DNA of 64,000 nucleotides from Chrysomallon squamiferum (GCA_012295275.1 CM022665.1:38962795-39026794); one strand, 5' to 3'. Positions 1 through 13,739 are shown, counted from the stretch's first letter. Numbers and translations: made by a program. Notes: generated by a model not told the origin, from the letters alone.

Positions 1-179
1 TAAAATATCTCTCAAGTAAATAATCATATATTCATATTAAATAATAGACAATAAATAAATTTTAAAAATTTAACCAGTATTAAATCGATGTTCAACATAT
101 TCTAAAATATATTAATAATCAGACGACAGTTAAATAAGTAAATATGATACCATATTTTTCAGCCCATAATAAAAAGATT

Positions 180-600
180 TCTAGACTGCGCTCCGCTGAT
201 CAAACGTGTATGTCGTACACACATTCACTAAAACCAGTCAAAATGTTAAGTACGTCTACGCAATGACGCGAAAAATATCATTACGAACAATTACCCAATT
301 TCAACTATTATCTTAATATTAAGTGATCTCGATTAGGATTAGAGGAAAACAAGAACCCTTCACGTTATTGACTGATATGTAATGTCTTCTCTTCCTGCCC
401 GGGATCTTTATAAACACCGTGTTTTCTGATTGACATATTTGACAAGAGTACCACCATCACAGCGTCATTGAGTCGATCTTCGTTTCCCTCCGAGATACAC
501 ACAGTGTTAGCCTCGTTCTGGAGCCGTTTTCTTTCCCGGCAACACCCGACACCGCTTGTGGTCTGAGCTGGCAAGGAACGGGACACTACATGCAAAAATT
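180..600. promoter_or_regulatory. Complex island, possible regulatory element
   Basis: Non-repetitive sequence with CpGs. It has homeodomain-like words (attaggattagagg, about 332-347, with a GGATTA core) and TTGACA words near 432-445. Nothing here encodes a protein convincingly. Confidence 0.2.
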
Positions 601-2890
601 ATTTTTATATTTTTTTAAAAATAAAGGGAAAAGAAAAGAAAGAACGTTAAGCGAATATTTTTTTTGTTTGTTTGTTTGTCGTACTATCCAATATTATACG
701 CCGCACGGTAGTCCTGTTCAGAGTCAAGATGGGTTCCATAATTGACAAAGTGTTTTCTTTACTTTGAGCGTAGAAGGTCTAGTTTTACTTATAGGTACTT
801 AAACGATGGGAGTGATAAAGACTTCGCTCCTTTCACCACTAGAGAGGGGACTAGGAAAACCAATACACCGGTAGCGTACGTCTGTTGCGTGTGGTAGACA
901 GCAAGGCGGTAAGCAAGACGAAAGCGTTGTGTTATCAGTCTAACATCAGAACAACCGTGCATTTCTGAAGACAATTGATAAAACCATCTCGAGAGGCTTA
1001 AATGTATCGTTAAAAAGCTGTTTGTATAAGTTTTTAAAATAAAATATAATATATTTATATATTTTTTCATTGGATTTATTTCTTTCTTCTTCTTTTTTTT
1101 TTTTTATTTTATTTATTTTATTTTTGTTATCGGTTAATGTTATGTCAATATAACTAGATGAGCAAAGCAAGACAAGAGACTCGGATGAATGTCTGAAATT
1201 TTCTTAAAATATTCTTCCAAGTTACGATAACTTTGCGTGACCAAATAAACCCCTGTATTCATTTAATTTATTCATTTAACTAATCTGAAGAGAAACTTTT
1301 CCTATGTTTTCTCTAAGTCACAAAAGCAAGAATCTAATCAGTTTACTTCTCAAATTTTGAAAATGTCTGAAATCATTGTAAATACTGGTAAAAAAAAAAA
1401 AAGAAGAGTTTTAATATAAGGGCGCTGATGTCGTTGATGTTTCATTCTTCCCGGTAGCAGCGCAAATTCACGTTAAGAGCTTCGGGCGTGTTGTCCTCGG
1501 CAAACGGTTTCAGTCCTAATTAGGAAGTTGCTTTTGTTCCAGAATATTAAATAATGAAAAATGTTTCTTTACAAGAAAAAAATATGTGTTTACCAAAGCC
1601 CTAGGCGCGGCCTAGCTGTATGGGTTTTATTTTTTTTTCTGAGGTTTCGTACGACAATGGTCATGTTTGCAGGTGATCCTAATATTTTGTATGCAAAATC
1701 CATTAACTCCTGTTTAGCGCTCACTGCCGACTCGACCCGTAGTCTTGTACCATCTATAGTCCCTTCATGTCCTCTGAAACGCACCCGTAGTGAAGAAAAG
1801 AATGAGAATAAAACACGTGGTGGGATAAAAAAAAAAATTAAATAAAAAAATAATAATAAATTCAGATTTAAAATTCAGAGAAAATGAAAGATCTAATGGA
1901 CTCTTTTTCTTACAGCCATTGATACAAATGGTTCCATTATACGAAACTGCGGGACTGTGAACAATTAAATATAATTAATAATAACCGTATAATTGATTTT
2001 TTATGTTGAAATGCAAAAGAATGAATATTTCTTTGACGATACCTAGATATAATTTTGAAACTAACTGTGATGTTTTTAGTGTTCTAATTTAGAAAATGTT
2101 TTGTTTTACGTGTGTGTGTTTGTGTGTGTGTTTGTGTGTGTGTAAATGTAATTATACACGAAAGTATTTATCTGTCTATTGCACGTAACTGTTTTAAATA
2201 ATAACGCACGCATACCCAAATATTCACAACAACATAAACGCACACTCAAAATAATATTATATACTCCCTCGCCAGGTCTCACAACACACTTATTTTTTTC
2301 TTCTTGGTGCTGATATGTTTCCCCACTCGTATCAGTCTGCCTACCCATTATCTGATAACCGTTGTACAAACATTTCGTTGGTGCTCGCTTTTCGGTGGAC
2401 GATTTTAGATCGTAATAAAGCCCTCAAGATCATACAGAGATAACTCTTTAAGTGGACGTTATTTTGGAGAATTTGTTTCATGACCCAGACCACCCGTGGA
2501 CAGGTGTTCGTTTTGCTATACGATATTTATATAAAAATTATTACGATGCATGTGTGTATTTTACTGGCTGCACTGTGATTCTGTTCATGCCTTACAGGAT
2601 ATGGCGTCAGTAAATGTCTTATCTTAAAACACCACATAAGAACGTGATTCATCCAGATGTTAGTACATAATAAACAGGAGCAGTTTATACGTATTGATGA
2701 GCATCCGTAGGTACATTATACACGTATATACATTTATTCACACCCACGCCCACCCACCCACACATATACACACAAAGACACTTACATATATACACGTACG
2801 TATACATTCGTAGATACACACATGCACACATACGGATGCACAAAATTTAAAAATAAAAATCCATTAATCAACTATTAATAGAAATGAAAT

Positions 2891-2895
<5 letters not shown>

Positions 2896-2933
<38 letters not shown>
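2896..2933. repeat. (AG)n microsatellite
   Basis: About 19 AG units, uninterrupted. Confidence 0.95.
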
Positions 2934-2934
<1 letters not shown>

Positions 2935-3344
2935 ATGATATTTTGGTACATTATAATTCACGACTGCGTGCAGATAGCATGCTATTTCTAATTAATTATC
3001 GTCATATTTCTCAAATATATCGTTTTCTCTGTCAACTGACAAACCGATCAACAGCAAATATTGTAGTTTGTTCATTTGCACGTCACAGCTCTAGTTGACA
3101 TTGATTTTGTTCGGTGCCGATATTTGCACAGCTTGTAACGTGCCTAATAATGTATCAAACTGTTCATAACTGTTATACACCCGAGAAAGCGATTATAGTG
3201 TATATTTTGTCTTTATCCTGTAGAATTATAGATTACAGATGGATATACAGGTAGACAAACACAGAGGCCGAGCAGATATATATACAGACAAAAATACATT
3301 AACTATGTATTTTGTCTTGTGTCTTTTTATAGTTATTATTGTCA

Positions 3345-3660
3345 TTATACATACATACATACAAACACACATACATATAAACACATATTTATATTCATAC
3401 ATATATACATATACATATATATATATATATATACATACATATATATATATATTTTGTTTTTACTAATTACATATTATTTAGTTCTATTATTTATTTATTT
3501 TATTTTATTATATTTTTATTAAATCATTCAGTTTTATATTTCTAGATTTTATTTATTTATTTATTTATTTTTATTATTATTTTTGTTTATTTATTTATTT
3601 AATATTTATTTATTTGTTTCTTTGTTTGTTAGTTTGTTTGCTTCATCCTTTCTTTTTTTT
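3345..3660. repeat. (ATAC)n/(AT)n then (TTTA)n-rich stretch
   Basis: ATAC and AT units to about 3451, then TTTA/TTTG-rich sequence. Open frames here encode only Tyr-Ile repeats. Confidence 0.85.
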
Positions 3661-4654
3661 TTTTTTTTTTTTTTTATTAATCTGTTCAGTGCTTCTTGTA
3701 ATTTTTATATTTACTTCAGGTAGTAGTTAATATTCTTAACAACAACCTTTGCTTTTTTTTTTCAAAATCAATTTTACAGTTTGGTCGATTAGTAAATCAT
3801 TTCATTTTTCTTCTTCTTCATTTAATTATAAAAGGAAATTACTTTATTTGCACATGTTCGTTCACTTCAAAACATGATTTACTTTGACATGTATTCTTAA
3901 CACAATGTTTACAGTGGGTTTTTTTTTTTTTTTTTTTTTCCAGCAATCTACATTTTTTTATTTACCAGCTGAATCTTGTAAACTAGCAGAGAGACTGCTC
4001 ATTGTTATAAGATGGTTAGAACATCACTTACATGGGCAACCAAGAATACTCAATGACCATTGCAGAAGGCCAAACAAGCTGTTGAAACATGCACGAAGAC
4101 GTCCCAAGAAGCAGTCTCGAGAGGTCGTTGTACGTGAAGGAGTTGGGCGCATCGTCGTTGTTGACGTTATGGCGTGGCAAAGAGATCTCTGCGGATGATT
4201 CTCTCAACAGAACGGGCTTCTCGTTCGGCACGTTTCGTTTTCGATCGTGTCTTTTTTGTTCTTTCATATTGCCGTGAAAATTAAATGCAAATGAAACAAT
4301 ATTTATAAATAATTTGCGTAATCAAATACTGGTGTGGAGTGAAAGATAAGTTTAAAACTAAACTTACGTTGTGAAATAGTTTATACATACAATTTACTGG
4401 TCTGATTTTTATGACAAGACAGATGAAGTTTACTTTGCCTGTTCATAATTTCAGTGAAATTGTACATGAAGTATCAGCATCGGACTTAGAAGTTTAGTCA
4501 ACAACAATGGCATGTCACTGAATCAAATAAAAATTACATTTTTCAACAAATATATGTTTAATATGTTATAAATGTTGAAAACTTCAGAGTAATATCATAT
4601 ACCGCAAACAGCATAATTACTCAGTAAATTTACAGCTATAAATATTTCATACGA

Positions 4655-4748
4655 ACATCCCATGGGCCTCTGAGTGACCGAATGGAACTGGAAGAAGCCG
4701 ATAGGTTCCCGGAGAGGTATTGATCCTACGACCCACCGTGCCTCGGGG
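4655..4748 (-). mobile_element. Fragment of the same tRNA-derived SINE type
   Basis: On the minus strand the segment reads like the head of the SINE at 11660: a cggtgggtcgtaggatcaat B-box region, then a ggctt..ttccagttcca segment similar to the conserved GGCTATTTCTCGTTCCA part. The rest is missing or decayed. Confidence 0.4.
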
Positions 4749-5117
4749 AATTATTCTAATACTAAACTGCAACCTTCTGTGACAACTGACACTTCTCAAG
4801 CAATCATATCGTTGAATTAAAGTATTGAAATTTTAATAAATGCGGTGTTTCGTTTTCGAAGTATTTTGGTGTAAATGAATGATTTTTGATAACAAGGATT
4901 TTATTAATTTAATTTCAAAGGTAATACTAGACTAGAAGGAGTTGACTTACTGAACGGAATTACGCTTTAAGTGAAAGTTTAATCATATAAGTCTAACGGA
5001 GAAAATAAAATAAAGAATCAGTTGTTGTAAGAGTTACATTATAAATAACGGTTATTTATTTAAGTAATTTTGACAAAACAGTTGACGATCTTTTTAAAAT
5101 AATTTATTTTCTGATAC

Positions 5118-5212
5118 TTTTTTCTTCTTCTTCTTCTTCTTATTATTATTATTATTGTGTTTGTATGTGTGTGTGTATGTATGTATGTATGTATATATAT
5201 ATATATACATGC
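5118..5212. repeat. Compound (TTC)n(TTA)n(TG)n(TATG)n(TA)n microsatellite
   Basis: Five simple motifs follow one another without unique sequence between them. Confidence 0.9.
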
Positions 5213-5352
5213 ATGTATGTAAACGACAAATTTATCTTCAAAAGTCAATTATTAGGAAATCACGTGTAAATATTAGTTACTATTTTGCATTTTTGACAGT
5301 TTATACAGAATAACGAAATATCTTTATCATGTAAACTTTGCTAACAATAAAG

Positions 5353-5397
5353 TATAATAATAATAATAATAATAATAATCATCATCATCATCATCAT
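5353..5397. repeat. Compound (AAT)n(ATC)n microsatellite
   Basis: AAT units change to ATC units by one substitution per unit. More AAT runs lie at 5655-5692 and 5808-5840. Confidence 0.9.
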
Positions 5398-5654
5398 GGC
5401 AGTGGATAAAATTCTAATAAACTTATTTTCGAATCAGAAAGAAAATAAGATATCATATCAAAATTATTTTATAAACAATATTATTTTTATTGTTGTTTTT
5501 TTGTTGTTTTTTTTACTTTATTTTATCATTGACCATGCAGTTTGACGAAAATCAAGAAAAACTCAAATTCTTGGCAAGCAGACTATTCATCAGAAAAATG
5601 TAATCATAAAAAAATATTATATCATATAAAATAATAAAATAAAAAAAATAAATA

Positions 5655-5693
<39 letters not shown>

Positions 5694-5808
5694 TTTTAAA
5701 AATTAAAACAATTAAAAAAAAAAAAACATTTTTTTTTTTCATTTTTATTAAAAAGCACCACAGAATTCCACAGTATTACAAAAAAAAAATATTACAAATT
5801 AAAAAAAA

Positions 5809-5841
<33 letters not shown>

Positions 5842-5919
5842 TATCCCCGTTTGTTTTTGTATTTTTTTATTTTTTTTTTTTTTTTTTTTTTTTTCTTCTT
5901 CTCTCTGGGACATTTTATT

Positions 5920-6480
5920 ACAAGACTTCTGCAAATAAACCAGTGACTGTTCGTTTCCTCTCCATCAAAACCCGCGCTCCTTTCTTTTCTCCGAACTCTC
6001 CTGGCACGGGCAAAGGGACGCTGCTGTGGATGAAGCCCTGACGCCGGATGTCGCTGTCTGATATTGGTGCCAAATCTCATGAATTTCGCGCACGACAAGA
6101 GGCACCCATCGAGCAAATTTTCTAAAGGAAATATTGATCTTCCTCTCTGAGGGACGTGATTGAATTGGATTGCTGCTATTTGCTCACCCTGCCCTTATTC
6201 GATTTGCCAACAGATTGTCGGTCGCGCGGGAGCGCTACGCCCGCAATTACAAAAATTGCGATATTTTTCAACGATTTCGGCAAATCTGCCCGTCTGCTGT
6301 TGAATTGATTGGTGTTCACTAATTAGATAGTGGTGAAATGTTGTCAACAATTTACAGAGGTTTATTGTTCCACAATGGCGGGAAATTCGCGTCAATTTGT
6401 TTGCATTCTCGGCAGACGACACCCACTGACAGGCGGCTTATTGATGGGACGCGGCGGAACTGCAGATACGCTATCAGAAA
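5920..6480. promoter_or_regulatory. Complex CpG-containing island, possible regulatory element
   Basis: About 560 bp of balanced sequence between a poly-T tract and a (TA)n run. It contains ggcgggaaa and ttcgcgc words like E2F sites (about 6380 and 6085), a palindromic ctaattag-type homeodomain core near 6320 and repeated caattga words. Two short open frames cross it but have no protein-like composition. Confidence 0.35.
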
Positions 6481-6502
6481 ATAAAAAAAAATTTGGTTGT
6501 TG

Positions 6503-6504
<2 letters not shown>

Positions 6505-6550
<46 letters not shown>
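6505..6550. repeat. (TA)n microsatellite
   Basis: About 16 TA units and a short TACA tail. Confidence 0.9.
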
Positions 6551-7235
6551 GAGATAATTACCTATTATAATTCAGCGTTAATGCTGTATCCGTCAACGAT
6601 ATTTATAGCATTTTTTGACGTTATTCTGAAGTTTAAAAGTTTTGTTCGACAATGATTGCTTCGTGAATACGTATGTAGATAATTAATGATTTTTCTCTTC
6701 GTGATGCTGTGCTTTTGTTTTTCCTCCTCGTGCGTAGAGGTCAAAGATGAATGAATACACTTGTATCAATTATATATCTGTTACATAGTTTTATATATAT
6801 ATATACATACATACATACACGTACGCATACATGCATACCCATGTAGACAACACACATTCACACACACACACACACACACACATCAGCCATTGATCATTAT
6901 TGATATTACGTAAATTGTGGACTCTCTGAGGCAGAAATGTATTGTATAAAAATTAATAATTGTACTGCAAAACAGCATGACAGTTTGCTTGCACCAAACA
7001 CGTAATCCTCATGAAAAATCATTACCATTTCCCCAAGAGCATCAGTTTTGAACTTTTCTTCAACCTGATGACATTAAACTTCTTTTTCCTTTGTAGTATT
7101 TTTTTTAATTCGTATTCTTTCTTAAATCTCATTTAGCCAAAGGCCAAAAAAAAAATTAAAAAATTAAAAAATCCTTCTGCATTTCTGCGTGAAGTATTAA
7201 TTTCATCCGTAAAATAAAACATTATCTGCAATGCA

Positions 7236-7277
7236 TGTGTATATGTATGTATGTGTTTGTGTGTATATATGCATCTA

Positions 7278-7326
<49 letters not shown>

Positions 7327-7512
7327 ATGGACGGATAAATGGATGGATGGATGGATATGAGTATGTGCGTTTTGTATCTCCATATGATTGTATATATGCA
7401 TGGATGCGTCTATATGTATGAATGTGTTTATATGTATGTATATAGGTATGTATTAAATTGTGTATATGTTATGAATGTATGCATGTGTTGTATTTGTGTG
7501 TATGTATGTAGG
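7236..7512. repeat. (TATG)n/(GT)n compound repeat
   Basis: TATG variants surround a GT run (7281-7320) and a GGAT run (7337-7354). The 81-codon frame through it is repeat-derived. Confidence 0.85.
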
Positions 7513-7979
7513 TACGAATGTTTCCATGACTACGTAAATTTTCTAACCCGTATATATTCTTCTGAGCATTTATTTGATGGTTAATATGATTTTACGTTTC
7601 AAAAATAAATAAATAAATGAATAACACTAATAATTATTTATTTGTATGCAAAGGTTGCAACTAAATACAGTGTCGCCTAAATACAAATTCACACGAATAT
7701 ACCTACTTTCAAATGAAAATATATAAAAAAAATTAAAAAAAACAATACAAAAAAAGCAAAAATAAAAACCATGCACGCACAACGACAAACAGCCGTCTTT
7801 CAAAGGTTCTGTGGGAAAATAAAATAAGTGCATATTTCTGATGCAGAGGTTCACACGTCGCCAAGAAGCTCGCTGAATGCATGTAGATACAGATGCACAA
7901 ACACAAAACGAAACGATATAATTTACTGCACACCTCGAAAGATGACAACAATGACACGATAATAACAATAAATAACAAC

Positions 7980-8260
7980 TTTCACCCTCGCAGTGTTTGC
8001 CACCACCCTAATCCGACCCGTTCTGCGCCCCGAGCCCCCACCGTCAGCCGCCACACAATGCAAGACAATCTGCTGAGTTTATCATGGCGTTTTGCTTTTC
8101 ATTATCGTCCGAGTTTTAGCCCTCGCTTTCCGTGGCCAATTAGTTACCTATAGGTGTCGCTTTCCTAGCGCCCCCATTGAGCACAGGTGTCCTCTTTAAC
8201 GTGTCCCGATTGTCCGCCATTGTTTCAGAGTGAATAAAAGAGTAAATAATGAAACGTTAG
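7980..8260. promoter_or_regulatory. Complex island with paired T-box-like words
   Basis: AGGTGTC, a T-box half-site, occurs in the same orientation at 8152-8158 and 8185-8191. Nearby are caattag (8137-8143) and a SOX-like ccattgtt (about 8218-8225). The island is GC-richer than its surroundings and has no coding frame of note. Confidence 0.3.
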
Positions 8261-8582
8261 CAGTTTGGGTCTTGTTTTTATTTTCTCCCAAACTGACCGG
8301 GCATTGATGGAAAGCGAAACAATCCTGTCACAACTGAAGTAGGCTGTTGACACCTCGATGTACATGTGTGAATATTGAAGATAATGAGTTAATACCCACT
8401 ACAAAAATGCCCAACGGGATGTAACAACCCCGGGTTCCATGTAGTTAGATTTGCTAAATGTGCTGATCCGTCGGGGTTTGTGTGTGTGTGTTTAGTCGGG
8501 TGAACTACAGGCCGTAGTTTACTTATATAGATATGTAAATATTTCACACCTTCTCGTATATCAGAAAGTTCTTTGAAAGAGG

Positions 8583-8614
<32 letters not shown>

Positions 8615-8825
8615 GTTTTATTAAAGTGTGTTACTCACAACCTGTGTGAAAAAAAAAAAATGACGCTGATCATGTACTAAATTATACAGTGTGGTTCATC
8701 CATGCACAGATCGAAAATGATGCTTGAAGACATACATACGTTTATATTTAAATAAAAGCTCATTTAAACACATAAACAGGCGTTTACAATCACACATTAA
8801 TGCGAATATTCGCGTATTTCACGGA

Positions 8826-8976
8826 ATGTATGTATGTATAATATATGTATGAATAGACGTGTATGTGGGCGTGCGACTCATATAAAAGTATGTACGTATA
8901 TATTTATATGTGTATGTGTGTATATGTGTGTATATGTACGTATGTATCTTTGTGCATATGTATGTTTATGTGTGTA

Positions 8977-9015
<39 letters not shown>
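8826..9015. repeat. (TATG)n/(TA)n compound repeat
   Basis: TATG and TGTG variants end in a TA run at about 8987-9013. Confidence 0.85.
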
Positions 9016-9018
<3 letters not shown>

Positions 9019-9216
9019 TGCGTGCATTAAGGTTTTGATTAAGGTACTATAAGTTCAGCATTTAGAGAAAAGATAATTCAAATAATGAATTCACATGAAC
9101 AAGTATATTATTATCTGAGACAATGTTGTTTGAAAATATTTTTAAAATGAATGTTACTAATTAGCTGGGTGAGCACTAATTGTAATTATTATTCTGTTTT
9201 GGATACATATATATTT

Positions 9217-9281
9217 AAATGTACTAAAAAGACAAATATATATAATTTTTGGGGGGTAATATTTGTCTTTTTAGTACATTT
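9217..9281. repeat. Perfect 23-bp inverted repeat with a 19-nt loop
   Basis: Arms 9217-9239 and 9259-9281 are exact reverse complements (core tgtactaaaaagacaaa). The loop contains GGGGGG at 9251-9256. The fold would be a 23-bp perfect stem. It could be a small fold-back element, a duplication-inversion, or a transcribed hairpin. No gene is near. Confidence 0.85.
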
Positions 9282-9717
9282 CTTAATTTTAATTAAATTT
9301 TATTAGTACTGTTTTTGTTGTTTTTACTTTTTATCATCATCATCATCATCATCATTATTATTATTACTTACTTACTTATCTTCAAAATTATTTAATTTAT
9401 ATTTTGCTGATGTATCTTCTTTACGTTTGCATTAACTTCAGCTAATTTTGTTTTCGCTTTATTGAGAGAATACAATAAACACGACTGTTCACGAAACCTG
9501 GTAATAGCTACTTGTTGTTAAATGTTACATTGTTCATTAACGCGAAGAGAAACGACGCGGCAAAATGCTGTTGATTTTAGTCCCAACGAGAAAACACATC
9601 ATCTTCTTTTGTGACGCCCGTTATGGTTATCGCGCATCGTTTGACGAGCCCTATAATTCCCCCAAGCTCTCAAGTGGTTCTGAAAGCAACACACATACAC
9701 GCACAACAACAAATAAG

Positions 9718-9754
<37 letters not shown>
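9718..9754. repeat. Poly-A tract of 37 bases
   Basis: A single uninterrupted A run. It could be the tail of an old retroposed sequence, but nothing upstream shows one. Confidence 0.9.
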
Positions 9755-9756
<2 letters not shown>

Positions 9757-9839
9757 AGATATTTTCCACAGATGTGGTCTTCCCATTCAAGGCACAAAAA
9801 CGCGAGAAAACATAGCACTGAATTATTAATAAAAATTCC

Positions 9840-10115
9840 GCATCTATCAATATGTCAATACAGCCGCCTTTGAAGCAAGGGGAAATAAGGCGAGTATGTA
9901 CACAGCGGGGAGGCTAGCGATTACCTGCCCATTGATTCCGGTCAAAGAGATGAACGCCGGCGCTCTAATACCTGTTTCTACCTGCCGTGAAGTAGGAAGC
10001 GGCCGATTTCGTTGTTAAAAGAGCTCTTAATAAACCCTCCAAGGTTCATCAGTAAAATGATAGGTTATTCTTTGAGCTCTTGACAGCTCCTGTGAGATGT
10101 TTGTCTAACAGAAGA
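9840..10115. promoter_or_regulatory. Complex island, possible regulatory element
   Basis: Balanced sequence after a poly-A tract, with cctttgaag and tcaaagag words (TCF or nuclear-receptor-like, near 9868 and 9943), and an inverted word pair around aagagctctt (10019-10028). No coding potential is seen. Confidence 0.22.
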
Positions 10116-11411
10116 AAAAAATTAAATGGAATTACGGTTATTTACACGTTTACAAAATAGATGACAATTTTTACGCTCTGCGGTCGAAGTTCTTAAAACA
10201 CTATTATAATTCGTGTTTTTGTAACAATAATCGGGCTAAATTAGATAGTGGGTAACATAAACAAAACTAATTGTATCTATTAAGTAAGTATGCTGGTATT
10301 GATGGGAAAGTGTAGGGCGATTAAGAGGCGAATGACTATAGTGATGTACAAAATACATATTTATTCACATTATTTACTTAAACTCACATACATGCGCGCA
10401 CATATATCCATTCATATACTGAATCCAGGTTCATCAGTCTGGGAGGTAACAATATTTGTCCATATATCTACCTACTTATCCTTTATTTATTTTTGTAGGT
10501 ATGTCTAAATACGCATACACACACACACACACACACACAGACAAATAGACAGATACGTCTATATATAGACAAACGGTCCATCACCTTGAGAGGTAATACG
10601 ATAGAGTAGTATTTTCAGATCTGAATACAATTAAACCAACAAGGAATTTTTTAATATTATAACCACTAATTATGCTGGTTTCTGGTACAAGTATTCTTTT
10701 TATAATTATTATGTTGTAACAACCAGTACATGTAGGAGTGAAGTGTCACGACAAATACATTTTTTGTGTGTGTGTGTGTGTGGGTGGGTGTATTCTAGTC
10801 TATGCTAACACATCATCATTCTAACGCAGTCCTAACGAGGCAAGCTTCAATGTGAGGCTTGAAGAAGAAAATGAACTGAACTGAGAGGAAGAAAAATAAA
10901 GAGACGGATAGATAAATAAATATTTCTGGAGATAGATCGACTGATAAGAAGGACAGAGATACAATCGGACAGACATACGTGCAAAAGACATACCTAGAAA
11001 TTATGTACAGTTATATATGTCTGTATGTAATAATCTTTTTAGCTTTTTTTTAGGTGGGGTTTTTTTCTATCTTTTTTTTTTTTTTTTTTGTTTGCTTTAT
11101 ATCTGTTTATTCACCTGTCTGGCCTGCCTGACAGTTTTAGTTTATTTCAATGTGTGTAAATATATGTGACAATAAGAAGCAACAGAATCAATTTTGTTTA
11201 TCCTCTACGAATAGCAAATTGTGCGACTCCGTGACTCAAACGCCAGCAAGCTCAAAATGTATTTTGCGTTTTACAAAGACGTATCAGTCAACTGTTATAA
11301 TTAAATTTACAAACAAACTTCCGAAGAACAACAACAGCACAAGAAATATTATATGTGAAAATTATTTTTTGTTTGATCTAAAACCTACAGACCCGCAAGA
11401 AAAAAAGAAAA

Positions 11412-11443
<32 letters not shown>

Positions 11444-11659
11444 TAGGAAAATATTTGTGAGAAAAGATATGTAATTAACAGGTGACCGATTTTCTCAGGT
11501 GTTGAACTAAGGTGTTTTATTTCGTAGGTGAGAGACGGATGTTCCTAGCTTTGTGTTCAAAACGAATATATTAAAAAGCATTGTGTTGGCTGAACAAAAT
11601 GGATGTTTGTATAGAGAGAACTGCATGTTAAAGAAGCGGTCTAGAGCTAGTTATATTGT

Positions 11660-11816
11660 GAGGTGGTTTGATGCATGAATGGCCGCAGGGTCGATTCTTG
11701 TAAGACCCCATTTCTGCTATTTCCCGTTCCAACGAGTGATTTATTACTTTTTATCGAAAGTCGTGATATATACTTCTGTGTCAGTGGGTAATTTCCTATA
11801 AAAAGTCAACTGTTGC
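11660..11816 (+). mobile_element. Diverged tRNA-derived SINE, molluscan type
   Basis: The stretch contains a B-box-like ggtcgattct, then the landmarks gctatttcccgttccaac, gagtg, tatcgaaagtcgtgatata, tctgtgtcagtggg and tataaaaag in order. From memory these match a SINE widespread in mollusc genomes (tRNA head, then GCTATTTCTCGTTCCAGCC and a GTGGTATGTGCTATCCTGT-like body). It is old and lacks a clean tail. Confidence 0.55.
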
Positions 11817-12006
11817 TAAGTGAAAAATATTTCAGTTTTGGGGTTTTGGTTGTTGTTTTTTTGTTGTTGTTTTTTTTATGCTGAAGACTGTTATTATGTT
11901 AGAAATACCATACTTTTAACAACATTTGTAAAAAAAAAATAAAAAAATTAATTAATGTTAACTAGCTTTGTTTTGTCCTTAATAAAACAAATTTTATTAT
12001 TATTAC

Positions 12007-12024
<18 letters not shown>

Positions 12025-12059
<35 letters not shown>
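12025..12059. repeat. Poly-T tract of 35 bases
   Basis: An uninterrupted T run after TTTTC units. Confidence 0.9.
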
Positions 12060-12063
<4 letters not shown>

Positions 12064-13456
12064 ATGTAGTGTTCAGTTTGGAACAATGTATGTTTTATAT
12101 ATTATTTAAAATTAAATAAATACATTTCATTTTAGATAATTAGTAAAAAAAATATATATTAAATAAAATCTTCTTTTTTTTTAATCTTATATTTAAGCTA
12201 CTTTCTTTTCTTCTGATTAATTTTATAAGTTAATTTCAAACCCTGTAATAATTTTGTTAATGGTGTCAATATCGCATTATAGTAAACTCGTTGATTGTTA
12301 TTATATATCACAGTTACATTTAGGAATATACATGAAAATATATGTGTAGTTTGTATTAAATCATGAATCAGAGATGTGATTTTTAAATCCTATTTATTAA
12401 TTTATTTATTTGTTTGTTTGTTTGTTTGTTGCTTCAATTTTATTTCCGTATATTTCAAATTTATTATAATGTTGTTTTGTTTGTGTGTGTGTATGTATTT
12501 TTTTTTTGGGGGGGGGTAATTGAGATAGTGCGAAAATTTAAATTTTATTATCTTCGACAATTTCTTTATTTTATTATTATTTTATCATTTATTTTTCTAA
12601 ATATTTTTTATTATAAATCTTATTTATTTTATTAATATATTTTTTATTTAATTTATTAAATTTATTTTTTATTTTATTTTCTATAAATTATTTATTTATT
12701 CATTCATTCATTCATTCTTTTCTTTATTTACTTAACTTATACACTTTATATATTTCTTAATTCCTTTACACATATTTGTATCTTTATTTGTATCGACATC
12801 TTCACGGGAATTCTGTTTATAACGTTAATGATATCGACACCTGTTCAATTTCTCCGTGGTCAATTTCACCCGCTTATAATCACTATCTGTTTTAGATGTA
12901 CAATACCTCTATTGTGTGTCGATCATCACTAGCATCAACAGTTCTCGGTCCAATAACGCCAGAAGGATAACAATATTTTTCAAATAACAGCTCAACAACT
13001 GATACGTATTAATAACATGAATGTGACAAATTGTTCACGCTTTAACCCTTTGTTTTAAATTCCTAGGGCAACATTACGCGTTACAAAAGGAAGACGGACA
13101 CGGTTTCAAAAACGGATAAATTATTGTATTTTTGTTCTAATTCCGCGAGACAGGTTACAGAAAGAAAGAACGGCTTGTGTAAGAAAAAAAAAAAGAAAAA
13201 AAATAACAATAAAAAGAATGAAAAAGATGTTTTGAAGACATTGTTTTATTATTTGAATATATTTTGTAATTATAAATCAAAGTACAATGGAAAGAAAGCG
13301 GGTGAAAAAAAAAACTACATTTTGTATTTTGGTGATTGTTTTTTTATTTAAGGCTATTTTTCAAATTTTGGTATGTAGAATAAATTTGGGTTTCTATGAC
13401 TTAATCGTTGTCTCGAATATATGTCAAATCTTATCGACAATTTGAAAGCAAATACT

Positions 13457-13460
<4 letters not shown>

Positions 13461-13543
<83 letters not shown>

Positions 13544-13671
13544 TTATGTAAACAGCTACAAAATAGAGAGACAGACATACAGACACAGTGACATATACAG
13601 ATAGAGAGACAGATAGCGATAGAGAGAGAGAAATAAACAAACAAACAGACAGACAGACAGAGAGACAGAGT
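13461..13671. repeat. (CT)n array followed by degenerate (GA)n
   Basis: A perfect CT run (13461-13539) is followed within 25 bp by agagagacagacatacaga-type sequence to about 13671, roughly its reverse complement. The two could pair as a long imperfect hairpin. Confidence 0.85.
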
Positions 13672-13739
13672 CTAGAACAAACACTGACAGATTTCTTCTC
13701 CAGTTTATAAACATTTGTGCAGCAGAAAAGCGATCTCAA

